Under the pieces are notes generated by a model that did not search any database, was not told where the DNA came from, and saw only the letters and a program-made list of their open reading frames with translations. The position numbers and the translations under genes are program-made. 64,000 bases of DNA from assembly GCA_900542295.1 (NCBI GenBank), contig UQNJ01000005.1, positions 54,459 through 118,458 on the forward strand, in the 5' to 3' direction. This DNA comes from an uncultured Eubacteriales bacterium. Lineage in GTDB: Bacteria; Bacillota; Clostridia; Peptostreptococcales; Anaerovoracaceae. Positions 51,202 through 59,435 of the stretch are shown piece by piece. Each line of letters begins with the position of its first letter. Within the stretch, counting starts at the first letter, position 1.

Positions 51202-52110
51202 CTATTTTATATTGCAGGCTATCTTTGCACCTACCTGCGCATTATTGAGAACTAATTTTATATTTGCTTCAAGACTTCTTCCCTCTGTTAAATCCTTTAC
51301 CTTTGAAAGCAGGAACGGAGTTATCTCCTTGCCGATAATATGTTTTTCTTCACATTCCGCTACAGCCTGCTGAATTACAACATCCATTTCTTCAAACGGA
51401 ATTTCATCTTCTTCAGGTATAGGACATGTAATCAGTACTCCTCCTTTAAGTCCAAGCTCATGCTTCATTGAGATAAGCTCGCCGATTTCTTCCGGCGAAT
51501 CAAGTCTGCATATGGCAGAAACACCGCTTTTCCTGCTGTAGAAGGCAGGGATTTCATCAGTTCCGTAAGCTATAACCGGAACTCCGGCAGTCTCAAGGTA
51601 TTCCATAGTAGCAGGAATATCAAGGATGGCCTTAGCTCCTGCACAGACAACTGTAACATCTGTCATCTTGAGTTCTTCCAAGTCAGCCGATATATCAAAG
51701 CTCTCTCCTGCACCTCTGTGAACTCCGCCTATTCCACCTGTTACAAACAGCTTTATACCTGCCATATTAGCGGCAATCATTGTACCTGCAACAGTAGTCG
51801 CACCATCCATCTTCTTTGAGATAACAAGAGGTAGATCTCTTCTGCTTACTTTAAGCACATTTTCAGCATGAGCCATATACTCGATTTCTTCCTTTGTAAG
51901 ACCTATTTTAATTCTGCCTCCTAAGATTCCTATAGTAGCCGGCACTGCTCCGTTTTCTCTTATAACCTCTTCAACTGCAAGAGCAGTTTCTACATTTTTA
52001 GGGTACGGCATACCGTGAGCAATTATAGTTGACTCAAGAGCCACTACAGGAAGCCCCTCACTAAGAGCCTTTGCCACTTCAGGATTTACGTCCAGATAAT
52101 CTTTATACAT
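51202..52110 (-). CDS. psuG: pseudouridine-5'-phosphate glycosidase
   Basis: 302 residues of the IndA/PsuG family, which cleaves pseudouridine 5'-phosphate to uracil and ribose 5-phosphate. Recognised blocks: VALESTIIAHGMPYPKN at the start, GGRIKIGLT, VSRRDLPLVISKKMDGATTVAGTM pattern (active-site region), TGGIGGVHRGAGESFDISADL pattern and VCAGAKAILDIPATMEYLET pattern. It overlaps psuK by eight bases, so the two are coupled. Confidence 0.97.
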   Translation of the reverse strand: MYKDYLDVNPEVAKALSEGLPVVALESTIIAHGMPYPKNVETALAVEEVIRENGAVPATIGILGGRIKIGLTKEEIEYMAHAENVLKVSRRDLPLVISKKMDGATTVAGTMIAANMAGIKLFVTGGIGGVHRGAGESFDISADLEELKMTDVTVVCAGAKAILDIPATMEYLETAGVPVIAYGTDEIPAFYSRKSGVSAICRLDSPEEIGELISMKHELGLKGGVLITCPIPEEDEIPFEEMDVVIQQAVAECEEKHIIGKEITPFLLSKVKDLTEGRSLEANIKLVLNNAQVGAKIACNIK

Positions 52111-53020
52111 TTTTAATTCTCCTTCCTATTTCATCATTATTTATATATTCACTTACAGCATGGCTGCTTTCCATAGTAATCTGTGCCGCAGCCATACCAT
52201 ATTTTGCAATTTCTCTTACGCTTTTTCTGTTTATCATACCCATAAGAATAGCCGCCGAAAAGCTGTCCCCTGCCCCTGTTGCGCTTTTTATATTTACATT
52301 CGCAGGTTTAATAAACCCTTCTTCATCTCTGTCCTTATAGTAAACTCCGTCTTTATTAAGAGTTATAAACACTTTCTCAACGCCCTTATCTATAAAACGC
52401 TGTCCGGCAACCTTCAAATCGTATTCGTTTTCAATCCTCATTCCAAGTAAAACTTCCGCTTCCATTATGTTAGGCTTAATGCATGTAAATGCCCCTATAA
52501 CATCTTTTGCCCTTACCGCCTTTGCTGCGGATACCGGATCGAAGAACAGCGGTGTCTGCGAAAATCTTCCGGCAATATATTCGATAGTTTCTCTTTCCAG
52601 ATTGCCATCAAGGGCAACAGCTTCAGATGATAAAATAAAATCGGCATTTTTTTCTAAAAATTCAGGCACGATAAATTTCACCACATCCATATCGCTTATT
52701 GCTACTTCCATATCGCTTTTGTTATTAAGTATCGACAAGTATATTGCAGAAGTAGCATCCGTCTTTACATCTATTCTGGAAACATCGACACCAAGCGCTT
52801 TTAGGTGTTCTTTTGCACCAAGCCCCATATGGTCTCCGCCAATCACAGAAATCATTGCGACATTGCCGCCCATCCTTACCACATTTTCCGTAATGTTTCT
52901 TCCCACGCCACCGTAAGACAGGGAAATTTTACCCGGGTTTGAGTCCTCACGGCGCAGAGCTTCATAAGGTCTGCCCTCTATATCTATATTTATTCCTCCG
53001 ATAACGCTTATATCTGCCAT
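52103..53020 (-). CDS. psuK: PfkB-family kinase, probably pseudouridine kinase
   Basis: 305 residues of the ribokinase/PfkB fold: VIGGINIDIEGRP near the start, YGGVGRNITENV, and the ATP/anion-hole motif ATGAGDSFSAAILMG near residue 250. The overlap with psuG identifies the substrate as pseudouridine by context. The pair would recycle pseudouridine from RNA turnover. Confidence 0.93.
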   Translation of the reverse strand: MADISVIGGINIDIEGRPYEALRREDSNPGKISLSYGGVGRNITENVVRMGGNVAMISVIGGDHMGLGAKEHLKALGVDVSRIDVKTDATSAIYLSILNNKSDMEVAISDMDVVKFIVPEFLEKNADFILSSEAVALDGNLERETIEYIAGRFSQTPLFFDPVSAAKAVRAKDVIGAFTCIKPNIMEAEVLLGMRIENEYDLKVAGQRFIDKGVEKVFITLNKDGVYYKDRDEEGFIKPANVNIKSATGAGDSFSAAILMGMINRKSVREIAKYGMAAAQITMESSHAVSEYINNDEIGRRIKNV

Positions 53021-53051
53021 ATCTTCTCCTTCAAAATTGTCACCTTAACTG

Positions 53052-54716
53052 TCAGTCCACAAAAACACTGCCTCCTATGAACTCTCTGAGAATGGAATTG
53101 TTGACTATTGCCGAATCATCCTCCACTGTTCTGAAAAACCTGAGAAAATTAAGCATACGCACAGCATCACTATACTCAGGTTCTTCCGGTTTTATAGAGC
53201 TCAAAAGCGGCTGCGCATATTTTTTAAGCACACATATCTCATACAAATGTACTGAATTAAACAAAACATCCGCCTCATTACTGAAAGGGAATATATTTTT
53301 ATCTTCTCCGGCTCTGACCTTGGGCCACGAAGCTATTGTATTCTGTGCGCTGTATCCTCTATATTTATAGTCTCTTACCATTCTTCTGAGCATACGGTGA
53401 TCTGTTGTTACGATTCTGTTGTGACTGTCTATGTTCAGCTGGGTCAGCGGACTTATATATATTTTAAATTTTTCTTCTTTCGGTATCTCAAATGTAAGTG
53501 CTTCATTCAGAGCATGTATACCCTCAATTACAAGCAGCTGATTTCCTTTGATGGATGTAATCCTTTTGCCGTATATCTTGGCACCTTTTATAAAATCAAA
53601 TGTAGGCAGATCCACGGTTTTCCCGGCAAGCAGATCGTTCATATTACGATTGAAGAGATCTACATCTATCGCTTCGATATCTTCAAAATTCTTTTCGCCG
53701 TATTCATCCAGAGGTGTATCACTTCGCTCGACAAAATAATCATCTGTGCTCATATAAAGAGGTTCCAGACCGTTTACTCGCAGCTGAATACACAATCTGC
53801 GTGCGAATGTGGTTTTCCCTGACGATGAAGGTCCTGCAATCAGAACAATACGCTTGTTCTGCTTAGTTATCATGTCGGCAATTTCAACCACTCTTCGCTC
53901 ATGTAAAGCCTCAGAAAGCTGTATAAGCTCGTTAAACTTACCCTCTTCTATTTTTCTGTTAAGATCCGAAACATATGTAATGCCCATAAGCTTACCCCAC
54001 CGGCTCTGCTCGCCGAAAGTTTTGTAGAGCATTTTCTCATCAACATATTCGGGTATTCTATCGGGAGAAGAAATCTGTGGAAATCTAAGCAGCACTCCTC
54101 TGCGGTATTTTCTGAGTTCAAAATGCTTGATATATCCGGTCGAAGGCACCATCTGACCGTAAAAGAAGTCTTTATACCCGCCGAGAGAATAAAATGGAAT
54201 TTTTCTTATTTCTGGGTCTTCATTCAAAAGAATCGTCTTTTCAGGACATCCCATATCCATAAACCTATCTGTTGCCTCTTTTTTTGTAAGGTTTTCCTTC
54301 AAAAAAGGCAGATCTTCATTTACCAGTTCTTTCATCCTGTGTTCTATGGCTTTTACTTCCTTTGATGTTACAGGCTTTGATGTTTTTATTTCCGTATAAA
54401 GACCCTTATTTATGGCATTTTCAATATCAACATCCGATTTTCCAAGTACATCCTCCACCGCCTTTAGATAAAGAAGTATCAGACTGTTCTGATATATAAG
54501 ACTGGCCGCCTGAGTTCTCATGTCAAGAAATTCGATACGACATTCACTTTCTATTTTGTACTCAAGGCTTTCTATCTTGTTGTTAATTTTTGCTGCAAGA
54601 ACAGTGTAAGGCAGCGAGTCCTCAAACTGCCTGTAAAGTTCTTCTATTGTAGTTCCCTTTTGCACCGAAATATCTACAGCCGGCGCTCTTAATTCTTTGA
54701 CAAGTTTAATATTCAT
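53052..54716 (-). CDS. nucleoside (uridine-like) kinase with threonyl-tRNA-synthetase-like N-terminus
   Basis: 554 residues. A TGS-like domain (about 1-65) and a ThrRS second-additional-domain-like region (KAIEHRMKELVNEDLPF near 125) precede a uridine-kinase P-loop domain with GPSSSGKTTFARRL near 295 and DDYFVERSDTPLDEYG. This architecture is common in Clostridia; the true substrate is unsettled. It lies 31 bases before psuK, so pseudouridine or uridine is plausible. The tRNA-synthetase-like part has no catalytic core. Confidence 0.9.
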   Translation of the reverse strand: MNIKLVKELRAPAVDISVQKGTTIEELYRQFEDSLPYTVLAAKINNKIESLEYKIESECRIEFLDMRTQAASLIYQNSLILLYLKAVEDVLGKSDVDIENAINKGLYTEIKTSKPVTSKEVKAIEHRMKELVNEDLPFLKENLTKKEATDRFMDMGCPEKTILLNEDPEIRKIPFYSLGGYKDFFYGQMVPSTGYIKHFELRKYRRGVLLRFPQISSPDRIPEYVDEKMLYKTFGEQSRWGKLMGITYVSDLNRKIEEGKFNELIQLSEALHERRVVEIADMITKQNKRIVLIAGPSSSGKTTFARRLCIQLRVNGLEPLYMSTDDYFVERSDTPLDEYGEKNFEDIEAIDVDLFNRNMNDLLAGKTVDLPTFDFIKGAKIYGKRITSIKGNQLLVIEGIHALNEALTFEIPKEEKFKIYISPLTQLNIDSHNRIVTTDHRMLRRMVRDYKYRGYSAQNTIASWPKVRAGEDKNIFPFSNEADVLFNSVHLYEICVLKKYAQPLLSSIKPEEPEYSDAVRMLNFLRFFRTVEDDSAIVNNSILREFIGGSVFVD

Positions 54717-54732
54717 AGAACTCTCCTACTCC

Positions 54733-54756
54733 TGTATCAGCTTGATACAAAGTATA
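54733..54756 (-). promoter_or_regulatory. palindromic operator overlapping the psu promoter
   Basis: A 17-base palindrome, TGTATCA-GCT-TGATACA (54733-54749), lies one base downstream of a minus-strand -10 (TATACT, 54751-54756) and before the kinase start. The position at the transcription start suggests a repressor site. No matching -35 is clear and no regulator gene is adjacent. Confidence 0.5.
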
Positions 54757-54802
54757 AAAAATTATTTTCAGGGCAAAATAGCATGCGAAAGGAGTGATTA
54801 TT

Positions 54803-54994
54803 TTGAAACAGCTGATATTGATCCTGATGATAATAGGCGGCATAAACTGGGGTCTTATAGGTTTCTTTAATTTCAATCTTGTTTCTGCCATATTCGGCAG
54901 CATGGAAATCATAGAAAGAATTATTTATGCAGTAGTCGGCCTTGCTTCCCTATGGGGAATCAGTTTTCTATTCAAAACCAACCATCGTTCCTAA
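54803..54994 (+). CDS. DUF378-family small membrane protein
   Basis: 63 residues from a TTG eight bases after AAGGAG; a GTG three codons upstream is too close to that site. Two hydrophobic segments with the family's GGINWGLIGFFNFNLV block and a second one (IIYAVVGLASLWGISFLF). Function unknown. Divergent from the psu operon. Confidence 0.8.
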   Translation: MKQLILILMIIGGINWGLIGFFNFNLVSAIFGSMEIIERIIYAVVGLASLWGISFLFKTNHRS

Positions 54995-55031
54995 AAAATC
55001 ACATATGGGGAACCTTACCGGTTCCCCATAC
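54993..55031 (-). terminator. terminator after the YdbC gene
   Basis: Ten-base arms ATGGGGAACC/GGTTCCCCAT, followed on the minus strand by ATGTGATTTTTT. It lies four bases beyond the YdbC stop and also follows the convergent DUF378 gene. Confidence 0.8.
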
Positions 55032-55033
55032 AC

Positions 55034-55285
55034 TTACTCGGATGTCTGTTTTTCAGCATCTTTAAAATATTTCCCCAATATTTTAATCAAAGCCTTGGCC
55101 TCTCCATCGTGAAGAGTAACACCTCTGCTCATCCTTTCGTGATTAGGATCCCAATCTCTTATATCAAGCTTAGGGTTACTGCCGTTCCATTCCACCAGGT
55201 TCACTTCTTTTTTCCAACCCGTGGAATAAGTAGATAAATCCCCTAAATGTTCTTTAATTTCAAAGCTGAAATCGTCATCTTTCAT
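55034..55285 (-). CDS. YdbC/PC4-like single-stranded nucleic acid-binding protein
   Basis: 83 residues. GWKKEVNLVEWNGSNPKLDIRDWDPNHERM in pattern, with KLDIRDW and RGVTLHDGEAKAL, matches the bacterial YdbC family that has the PC4/Whirly fold and binds single-stranded DNA. It starts 61 bases after the aminotransferase stop and may share its transcript. RBS AAGGAGAG. Confidence 0.85.
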   Translation of the reverse strand: MKDDDFSFEIKEHLGDLSTYSTGWKKEVNLVEWNGSNPKLDIRDWDPNHERMSRGVTLHDGEAKALIKILGKYFKDAEKQTSE

Positions 55286-55346
55286 ATAAATCTCTCCTTC
55301 CCCGAATCCCCTTGCAGATTTATTTTACCATTGCTGTAAAAATATG

Positions 55347-56594
55347 TCAATTATTTTGCGTACTTTCAATTGCTCTTTTAACAGCTTCCGGAAGTCTTAT
55401 GCAATCCTTTTCGGTGACGGATGAGCCGGCAAGCCTTAAGCCTTTTGCGAGAGGAACGGTAAAGATTCCCTCTTTTTCTAATAATGCAGCAGCTGCTTCC
55501 GGATTGTCGCATGGTATGCTCATAAAGAAACCCGAGCGGAAAGGCAACGTTTTCAGTCCTATCTTTTCTGCCTCTTCTTTAAAGATCCTGCCTCTTTTTA
55601 TAAGCATGTCACGATATTGTTTTCTTTCATCCATAACCTTTTTAAGAAGTGCCGGGTCATTATATATTTTTTCGAGTATAACCTGAGGAGCTTTGGTGCA
55701 GTTGGACCATGAGGCTCTTGATGAAAATTCGCATACTCGTTTAAATTCTTCGGCTTTCTCTTTTGATTTTGTCATACATACCATAGCTCCGCACCTTAGT
55801 CCATACAAAGTGTATGCTTTGGATAGACTATGAGCTATTATTACAAAGGCATTATCGTCTATTTTTTCAAGATAAGGCAGAAAGCTGCGACTTTCCTCTT
55901 CTTCTCCTGCAAAATCCACATACGCAGCATCAACAAGAAGCGTTATCTTCTTTTCTTTTGAAACGCTTTCCAGAATAGATGTTACCGCCTCCCAATCATC
56001 ATTTGTCAAAGCATATCCCGTAGGATTGTGGGAAGGTGTGTTTAGTATTATAACCAGTCTGTCCTGAGCTTTCAGTATCTCGTCTATGCTGTTTTTAAAG
56101 CTTTCTTTATTGAAATTGCCCTCGCTGTCAAATATTTCAAAAGTTTCAAGTCGTCTCTCCTGCTCTTGAACTATAGTATTGTATGGCGCCCAGTACCAGT
56201 CAGTCGTCAGCACAGCGTCTCCTCTTGAAGAGTAATTAGCGATTGTATTTCTTATAGCTCCGGTGCCTCCCGGTGTTGCAATAACCTCAGTAAAGCAATC
56301 AGGCTTAAAACTTCTGAAAACATCTTTTTTAACCGCTTCCTTAAAGCCCGGAGTTCCTCCTATAGGGGAATATTCCGCATAGTCAAGCGGAGAAAGACTT
56401 CTGAACACTTCATCTACCGATGACAGCACTATAAGCTTTCCTTCATCGTCAAGCAAGGCTCCTATGGTAGCGTTTATAACTTTATCTTTTCCCTCCTTAG
56501 CGGCCATCGCTTTTGCACGATTGCTTATGCCGAATATTTTGTCTTCTGTCGGAATATTTCTTCCGTTTTGCGAAGCAAAAATCATTTCTGTCAT
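55347..56594 (-). CDS. class I/II PLP-dependent aminotransferase (second paralogue)
   Basis: 415 residues, homologous throughout to 19241-20476 (shared TPGGTGAIRN, TDW.WAPY/SDWHWSPY, NTPSHNPTGY, DFAG). PLP lysine K259 in SLSKAYTLYG, cofactor aspartate in LVDAAYVDF, and the arginine in YGLRCG. Probably an aspartate- or aromatic-type transaminase. It is not linked to a decarboxylase here. Start preceded by AGGAGG. Confidence 0.9.
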   Translation of the reverse strand: MTEMIFASQNGRNIPTEDKIFGISNRAKAMAAKEGKDKVINATIGALLDDEGKLIVLSSVDEVFRSLSPLDYAEYSPIGGTPGFKEAVKKDVFRSFKPDCFTEVIATPGGTGAIRNTIANYSSRGDAVLTTDWYWAPYNTIVQEQERRLETFEIFDSEGNFNKESFKNSIDEILKAQDRLVIILNTPSHNPTGYALTNDDWEAVTSILESVSKEKKITLLVDAAYVDFAGEEEESRSFLPYLEKIDDNAFVIIAHSLSKAYTLYGLRCGAMVCMTKSKEKAEEFKRVCEFSSRASWSNCTKAPQVILEKIYNDPALLKKVMDERKQYRDMLIKRGRIFKEEAEKIGLKTLPFRSGFFMSIPCDNPEAAAALLEKEGIFTVPLAKGLRLAGSSVTEKDCIRLPEAVKRAIESTQNN

Positions 56595-56627
56595 TGGTTA
56601 GCTTCCTCCTTAATATTTTGAAATTTT

Positions 56628-56636
56628 ATTATAGCA
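56628..56636 (-). promoter_or_regulatory. extended -10 promoter for the second aminotransferase
   Basis: TGCTATAAT on the minus strand, 34 bases before the start codon, with only a poor -35. Confidence 0.5.
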
Positions 56637-56765
56637 TATTCATCTTATTTATACCAGTCGGATATTGCAAAAATTGCGCAAAAATAATTAACAGCTCTTT
56701 CTTAAATTAACTCTGTATGAAATCCGGAATTTCGGCAAACAATATCTATAACTGGAGGTGAAAAT

Positions 56766-57443
56766 ATGCGTCAAGCACAAAAGAAAAAGGATAAAGACAA
56801 GGTTGCTATAGTTCTGATATTAGCGTTTTGCGTAATCGCTCTGACCTCGATTTTTACTTTAAAATCAAATATAGATAAAATCAACAATAAGGATTCAAAT
56901 CTGCCTGTTTCCGAAAATACCAAAGCAGATGAACCCGCCGAGGAAAATACACCTGCGCCTGATACTTCAAAAGAGGCTTCTTCTGATATTCCTACCATAG
57001 ACAGCCGTGATAACGAAAAGGGTGTTTCTGAATTTATAAATCCCGTAAAATCAGAACAGGCTGCCGTAACAAATCCGTATTCCATGGATAAATTGATATA
57101 CTCAGTAACTCTTGACCAGTACATGACTCACTGCGGTATTGATATAGAAGCCCCCGAAGATACTCAGGTGCTTGCGGTGGCTGACGGAACGGTTACTGCT
57201 GTTTATGAGGATGACCGCTACGGACTTTCCATAGAGATTACCCATGCAGATGACATTATAACCATATATTCAAATCTTTCTACTGATGAAATGGTCGAAG
57301 CAGGCGACACTGTAACTGCCGGTCAAATAATCGGCGGCGTCGGTTCCACAGGTCTGTTTGAAGCTCTGGAGCCGGCTCATCTGCACTTTGAAATGCTTAA
57401 GGGCGGAGCGTATGTAAATCCTGCGGACTATATAACTTTTTAA
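56766..57443 (+). CDS. SpoIIQ-like M23 (LytM) domain protein
   Basis: 225 residues: one N-terminal membrane anchor (about 13-32), an acidic/proline linker to about 90, and an extracytoplasmic LytM domain. Zinc ligands H122 and D126 (HCGID) and H207 of AHLHFE are present with H205. The other catalytic histidine, normally in YxHLS, is replaced: the segment reads IYSNLS. It may therefore bind zinc without normal endopeptidase activity, like SpoIIQ scaffolds of engulfing cells. With bofA this hints at sporulation. Assignment to SpoIIQ proper is tentative. Confidence 0.75.
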   Translation: MRQAQKKKDKDKVAIVLILAFCVIALTSIFTLKSNIDKINNKDSNLPVSENTKADEPAEENTPAPDTSKEASSDIPTIDSRDNEKGVSEFINPVKSEQAAVTNPYSMDKLIYSVTLDQYMTHCGIDIEAPEDTQVLAVADGTVTAVYEDDRYGLSIEITHADDIITIYSNLSTDEMVEAGDTVTAGQIIGGVGSTGLFEALEPAHLHFEMLKGGAYVNPADYITF

Positions 57444-57449
57444 CATCAA

Positions 57450-57505
57450 AAAGGACTGAAATGCCTTTTGCAAGCCGTCTTGCAATCGTACGCTTTCAGT
57501 CCTTT
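57450..57505. terminator. bidirectional terminator
   Basis: Arms AAAGGACTGAAA and TTTCAGTCCTTT enclose a second stem TTGCAAG/CTTGCAA-like repeat. It separates the convergent M23 gene and the unknown gene that follows. Confidence 0.85.
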
Positions 57506-57511
57506 CGTCTG

Positions 57512-58141
57512 CTAAGTCAGTAAGTCGAAATACTCCTTGTCTGTTATTTTGCTTTCTATTTCATCATATGAGGGAGCCTCAAGTCCGTTGTTTTCAAGGT
57601 ATCTTGATACCTTTCCGTGGGTTACGGCAGCAGGAGCTTGATATTTTTTGTTGTATTCCCAATATTCCCTCACTGTCATTCCCATTCCGTCCGCATATGC
57701 GCTTATAAGGTGTCTGCCCTCGTCTGTAGCGTCATATTCTCCGGCAGTATATTCCACATACTCTTTAATCTCTTCTAAAGTGGGCGCTATCCCCTTCGCT
57801 TCCGCAAAGTGTTTTTCCCAGAATTCCAGCTTAATGGAATTCCACGCTTCTTGCTTAGGATCTTCGTAATTCAAAGGATTGCTTTTATAGGAGTAATATC
57901 TTACTTCAAAATAAAGCTTGCTTATCCTTTCTCCTTCTACTTCTCCCACATACTCAGCTAAGTCTGATGAATTATACCTGCCGCCTGCTTCATTTAAAGC
58001 AGACACCGCTTCTGCCATGCCGGTTCCCGCTTGCTTGAACTCATCTTCTCCTTGAAATTTTTTCAATAAGGCGTTGCCACCAACGGTAGTAGCAATAAAC
58101 AAAATTAGAAGCATTCCTATAATTATAATTTTTCTTTTCAT
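57512..58141 (-). CDS. exported protein of unknown function
   Basis: 209 residues with an N-terminal signal-anchor (IIIIGMLLILFIATTVG). The rest is soluble and helical, with EFWEKHFAEAKGIAPTLEEIKEYVEY and SRYLENNGLEAPSYDEIESK in pattern, loosely like the N-terminal chaperone part of SurA/PrsA foldases but without a rotamase domain. It starts 12 bases after the next upstream gene, so they form a pair. Confidence 0.6.
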   Translation of the reverse strand: MKRKIIIIGMLLILFIATTVGGNALLKKFQGEDEFKQAGTGMAEAVSALNEAGGRYNSSDLAEYVGEVEGERISKLYFEVRYYSYKSNPLNYEDPKQEAWNSIKLEFWEKHFAEAKGIAPTLEEIKEYVEYTAGEYDATDEGRHLISAYADGMGMTVREYWEYNKKYQAPAAVTHGKVSRYLENNGLEAPSYDEIESKITDKEYFDLLT

Positions 58142-58153
58142 TTCTAATTCCTC

Positions 58154-58690
58154 CTAAGCTATTCTTTTGGGAGTGGCAACACTTAAAATAAGTTCAGCAT
58201 TGGGATCTGCGAAATATGTATCTGGTACTGCAAATGTAAATGTCCCCTCTTCCATTAATGAATAATAAAACGATTTATTAGGGTTTCCATTATATGAATA
58301 ATACACATGAGTTCCCGGTGAAACGATTGCTCCATGATTTTGCCAAAATGGATTGACAGTTGGTCTAATTAATCTTGAAACAGTTGTCCCATAGTCAACA
58401 GTTTCATCAACACCAGCTATAATAACTTCTCCAACACCATATGTATGCTTTGGTCTCATCGTTGCCGCAACAAACAAATTATTAACAGTATAAGGCATCC
58501 CAGAGTTATTATATTGTGCAGTAATTTCGAAATTAACACCCCATATTGACGCACCATATGTTGTATGTATTCCATAAAACCGTTCCGTCTTTTCCGCTGT
58601 CTTTGAGGCTGCATTGACTGTTAAAAATGAAGAAAAAAATGTCATTATAATAAATAAGCCTATAATTGATATTTTTAAATTCCTTTTCAT
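58154..58690 (-). CDS. secreted protein of unknown function
   Basis: 178 residues with a clear signal peptide (MKRNLKISIIGLFIIMTFFS, cleavage likely after VNA). The mature part is rich in Y, N, T and aromatic residues (YGASIWGVNFEITAQYNN, HVYYSYNGNPNKSFYYS), suggesting a beta-rich domain. Codon use looks more AT-rich and less regular than the neighbours. I recognise no family. The pair with the preceding gene may be recent arrivals. Confidence 0.6.
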   Translation of the reverse strand: MKRNLKISIIGLFIIMTFFSSFLTVNAASKTAEKTERFYGIHTTYGASIWGVNFEITAQYNNSGMPYTVNNLFVAATMRPKHTYGVGEVIIAGVDETVDYGTTVSRLIRPTVNPFWQNHGAIVSPGTHVYYSYNGNPNKSFYYSLMEEGTFTFAVPDTYFADPNAELILSVATPKRIA

Positions 58691-58798
58691 AAAATTTCCT
58701 CCCTCTACACTTTCAAGAATTATAATACACGCTGACTACTATTTGATAAAATATTATCACATTGTCTAATGTTATTCAACCCTTTAATTGCAACAAGC

Positions 58799-59434
58799 TT
58801 ATCTGAATTTTACGAAATTTATATTTTTTCCTGCCGAGGAGAACCTGTCCTCATATTCTGTAGTGAAATCTTTGGAGTCTATGGAGCTATTGTGTAAATC
58901 ACGAGTTGCCGAGACTATATCAAGCCCTGCTTCTTTTATCTCTTCGATTGAAAACTCATACAATCCGTCGTTATCGGTTTTAAACTCGATATACCCGTCC
59001 GCAGCCATAACTTTTTTATAGTTCAACAGCCTTTCTCTGTATGTCAGTCGCCTTTTAAAGTGGCGAGCTTTAGGCCAAGGGTCACTGAAATTCAAATATA
59101 TTCCGGCAAGTTCTCCGTCCTCAAAATATTCGCTCAAATCATTTACATAATCTATGAATATTCTAAGGTTTTCAAGCTGATGCTCCTGCGCCTTTTCGAG
59201 AGCACGAAGCGCAACATTACTCTGTCCCTCAATTGCTATATAATTGGCCTGTGGACATTCCATAGCTCTTTTTATTATGAACTGTCCTTTTCCGCAGCCT
59301 ATTTCCAGAAATATCGGATTTTCATTTCCGAAAACTCTCGCCCAGTTGCCTTTACATGCTTTAGGATTTTCTACAAGAAAAGCTGAATTCTGCTTCAGCT
59401 TTTCATCAAGGTTCTTTATATTTCTCTGTCTCAT
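58799..59434 (-). CDS. trmB: tRNA (guanine-N7-)-methyltransferase
   Basis: 211 residues. The SAM site FLEIGCGKGQFI, AIEGQSNVALRALEKA and the diagnostic FSDPWPKARHFKRRLT identify TrmB, which methylates G46 of tRNA. It begins one base after ecfT and is the last gene of the ECF operon. Confidence 0.97.
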   Translation of the reverse strand: MRQRNIKNLDEKLKQNSAFLVENPKACKGNWARVFGNENPIFLEIGCGKGQFIIKRAMECPQANYIAIEGQSNVALRALEKAQEHQLENLRIFIDYVNDLSEYFEDGELAGIYLNFSDPWPKARHFKRRLTYRERLLNYKKVMAADGYIEFKTDNDGLYEFSIEEIKEAGLDIVSATRDLHNSSIDSKDFTTEYEDRFSSAGKNINFVKFR

Positions 59435-59435
59435 T

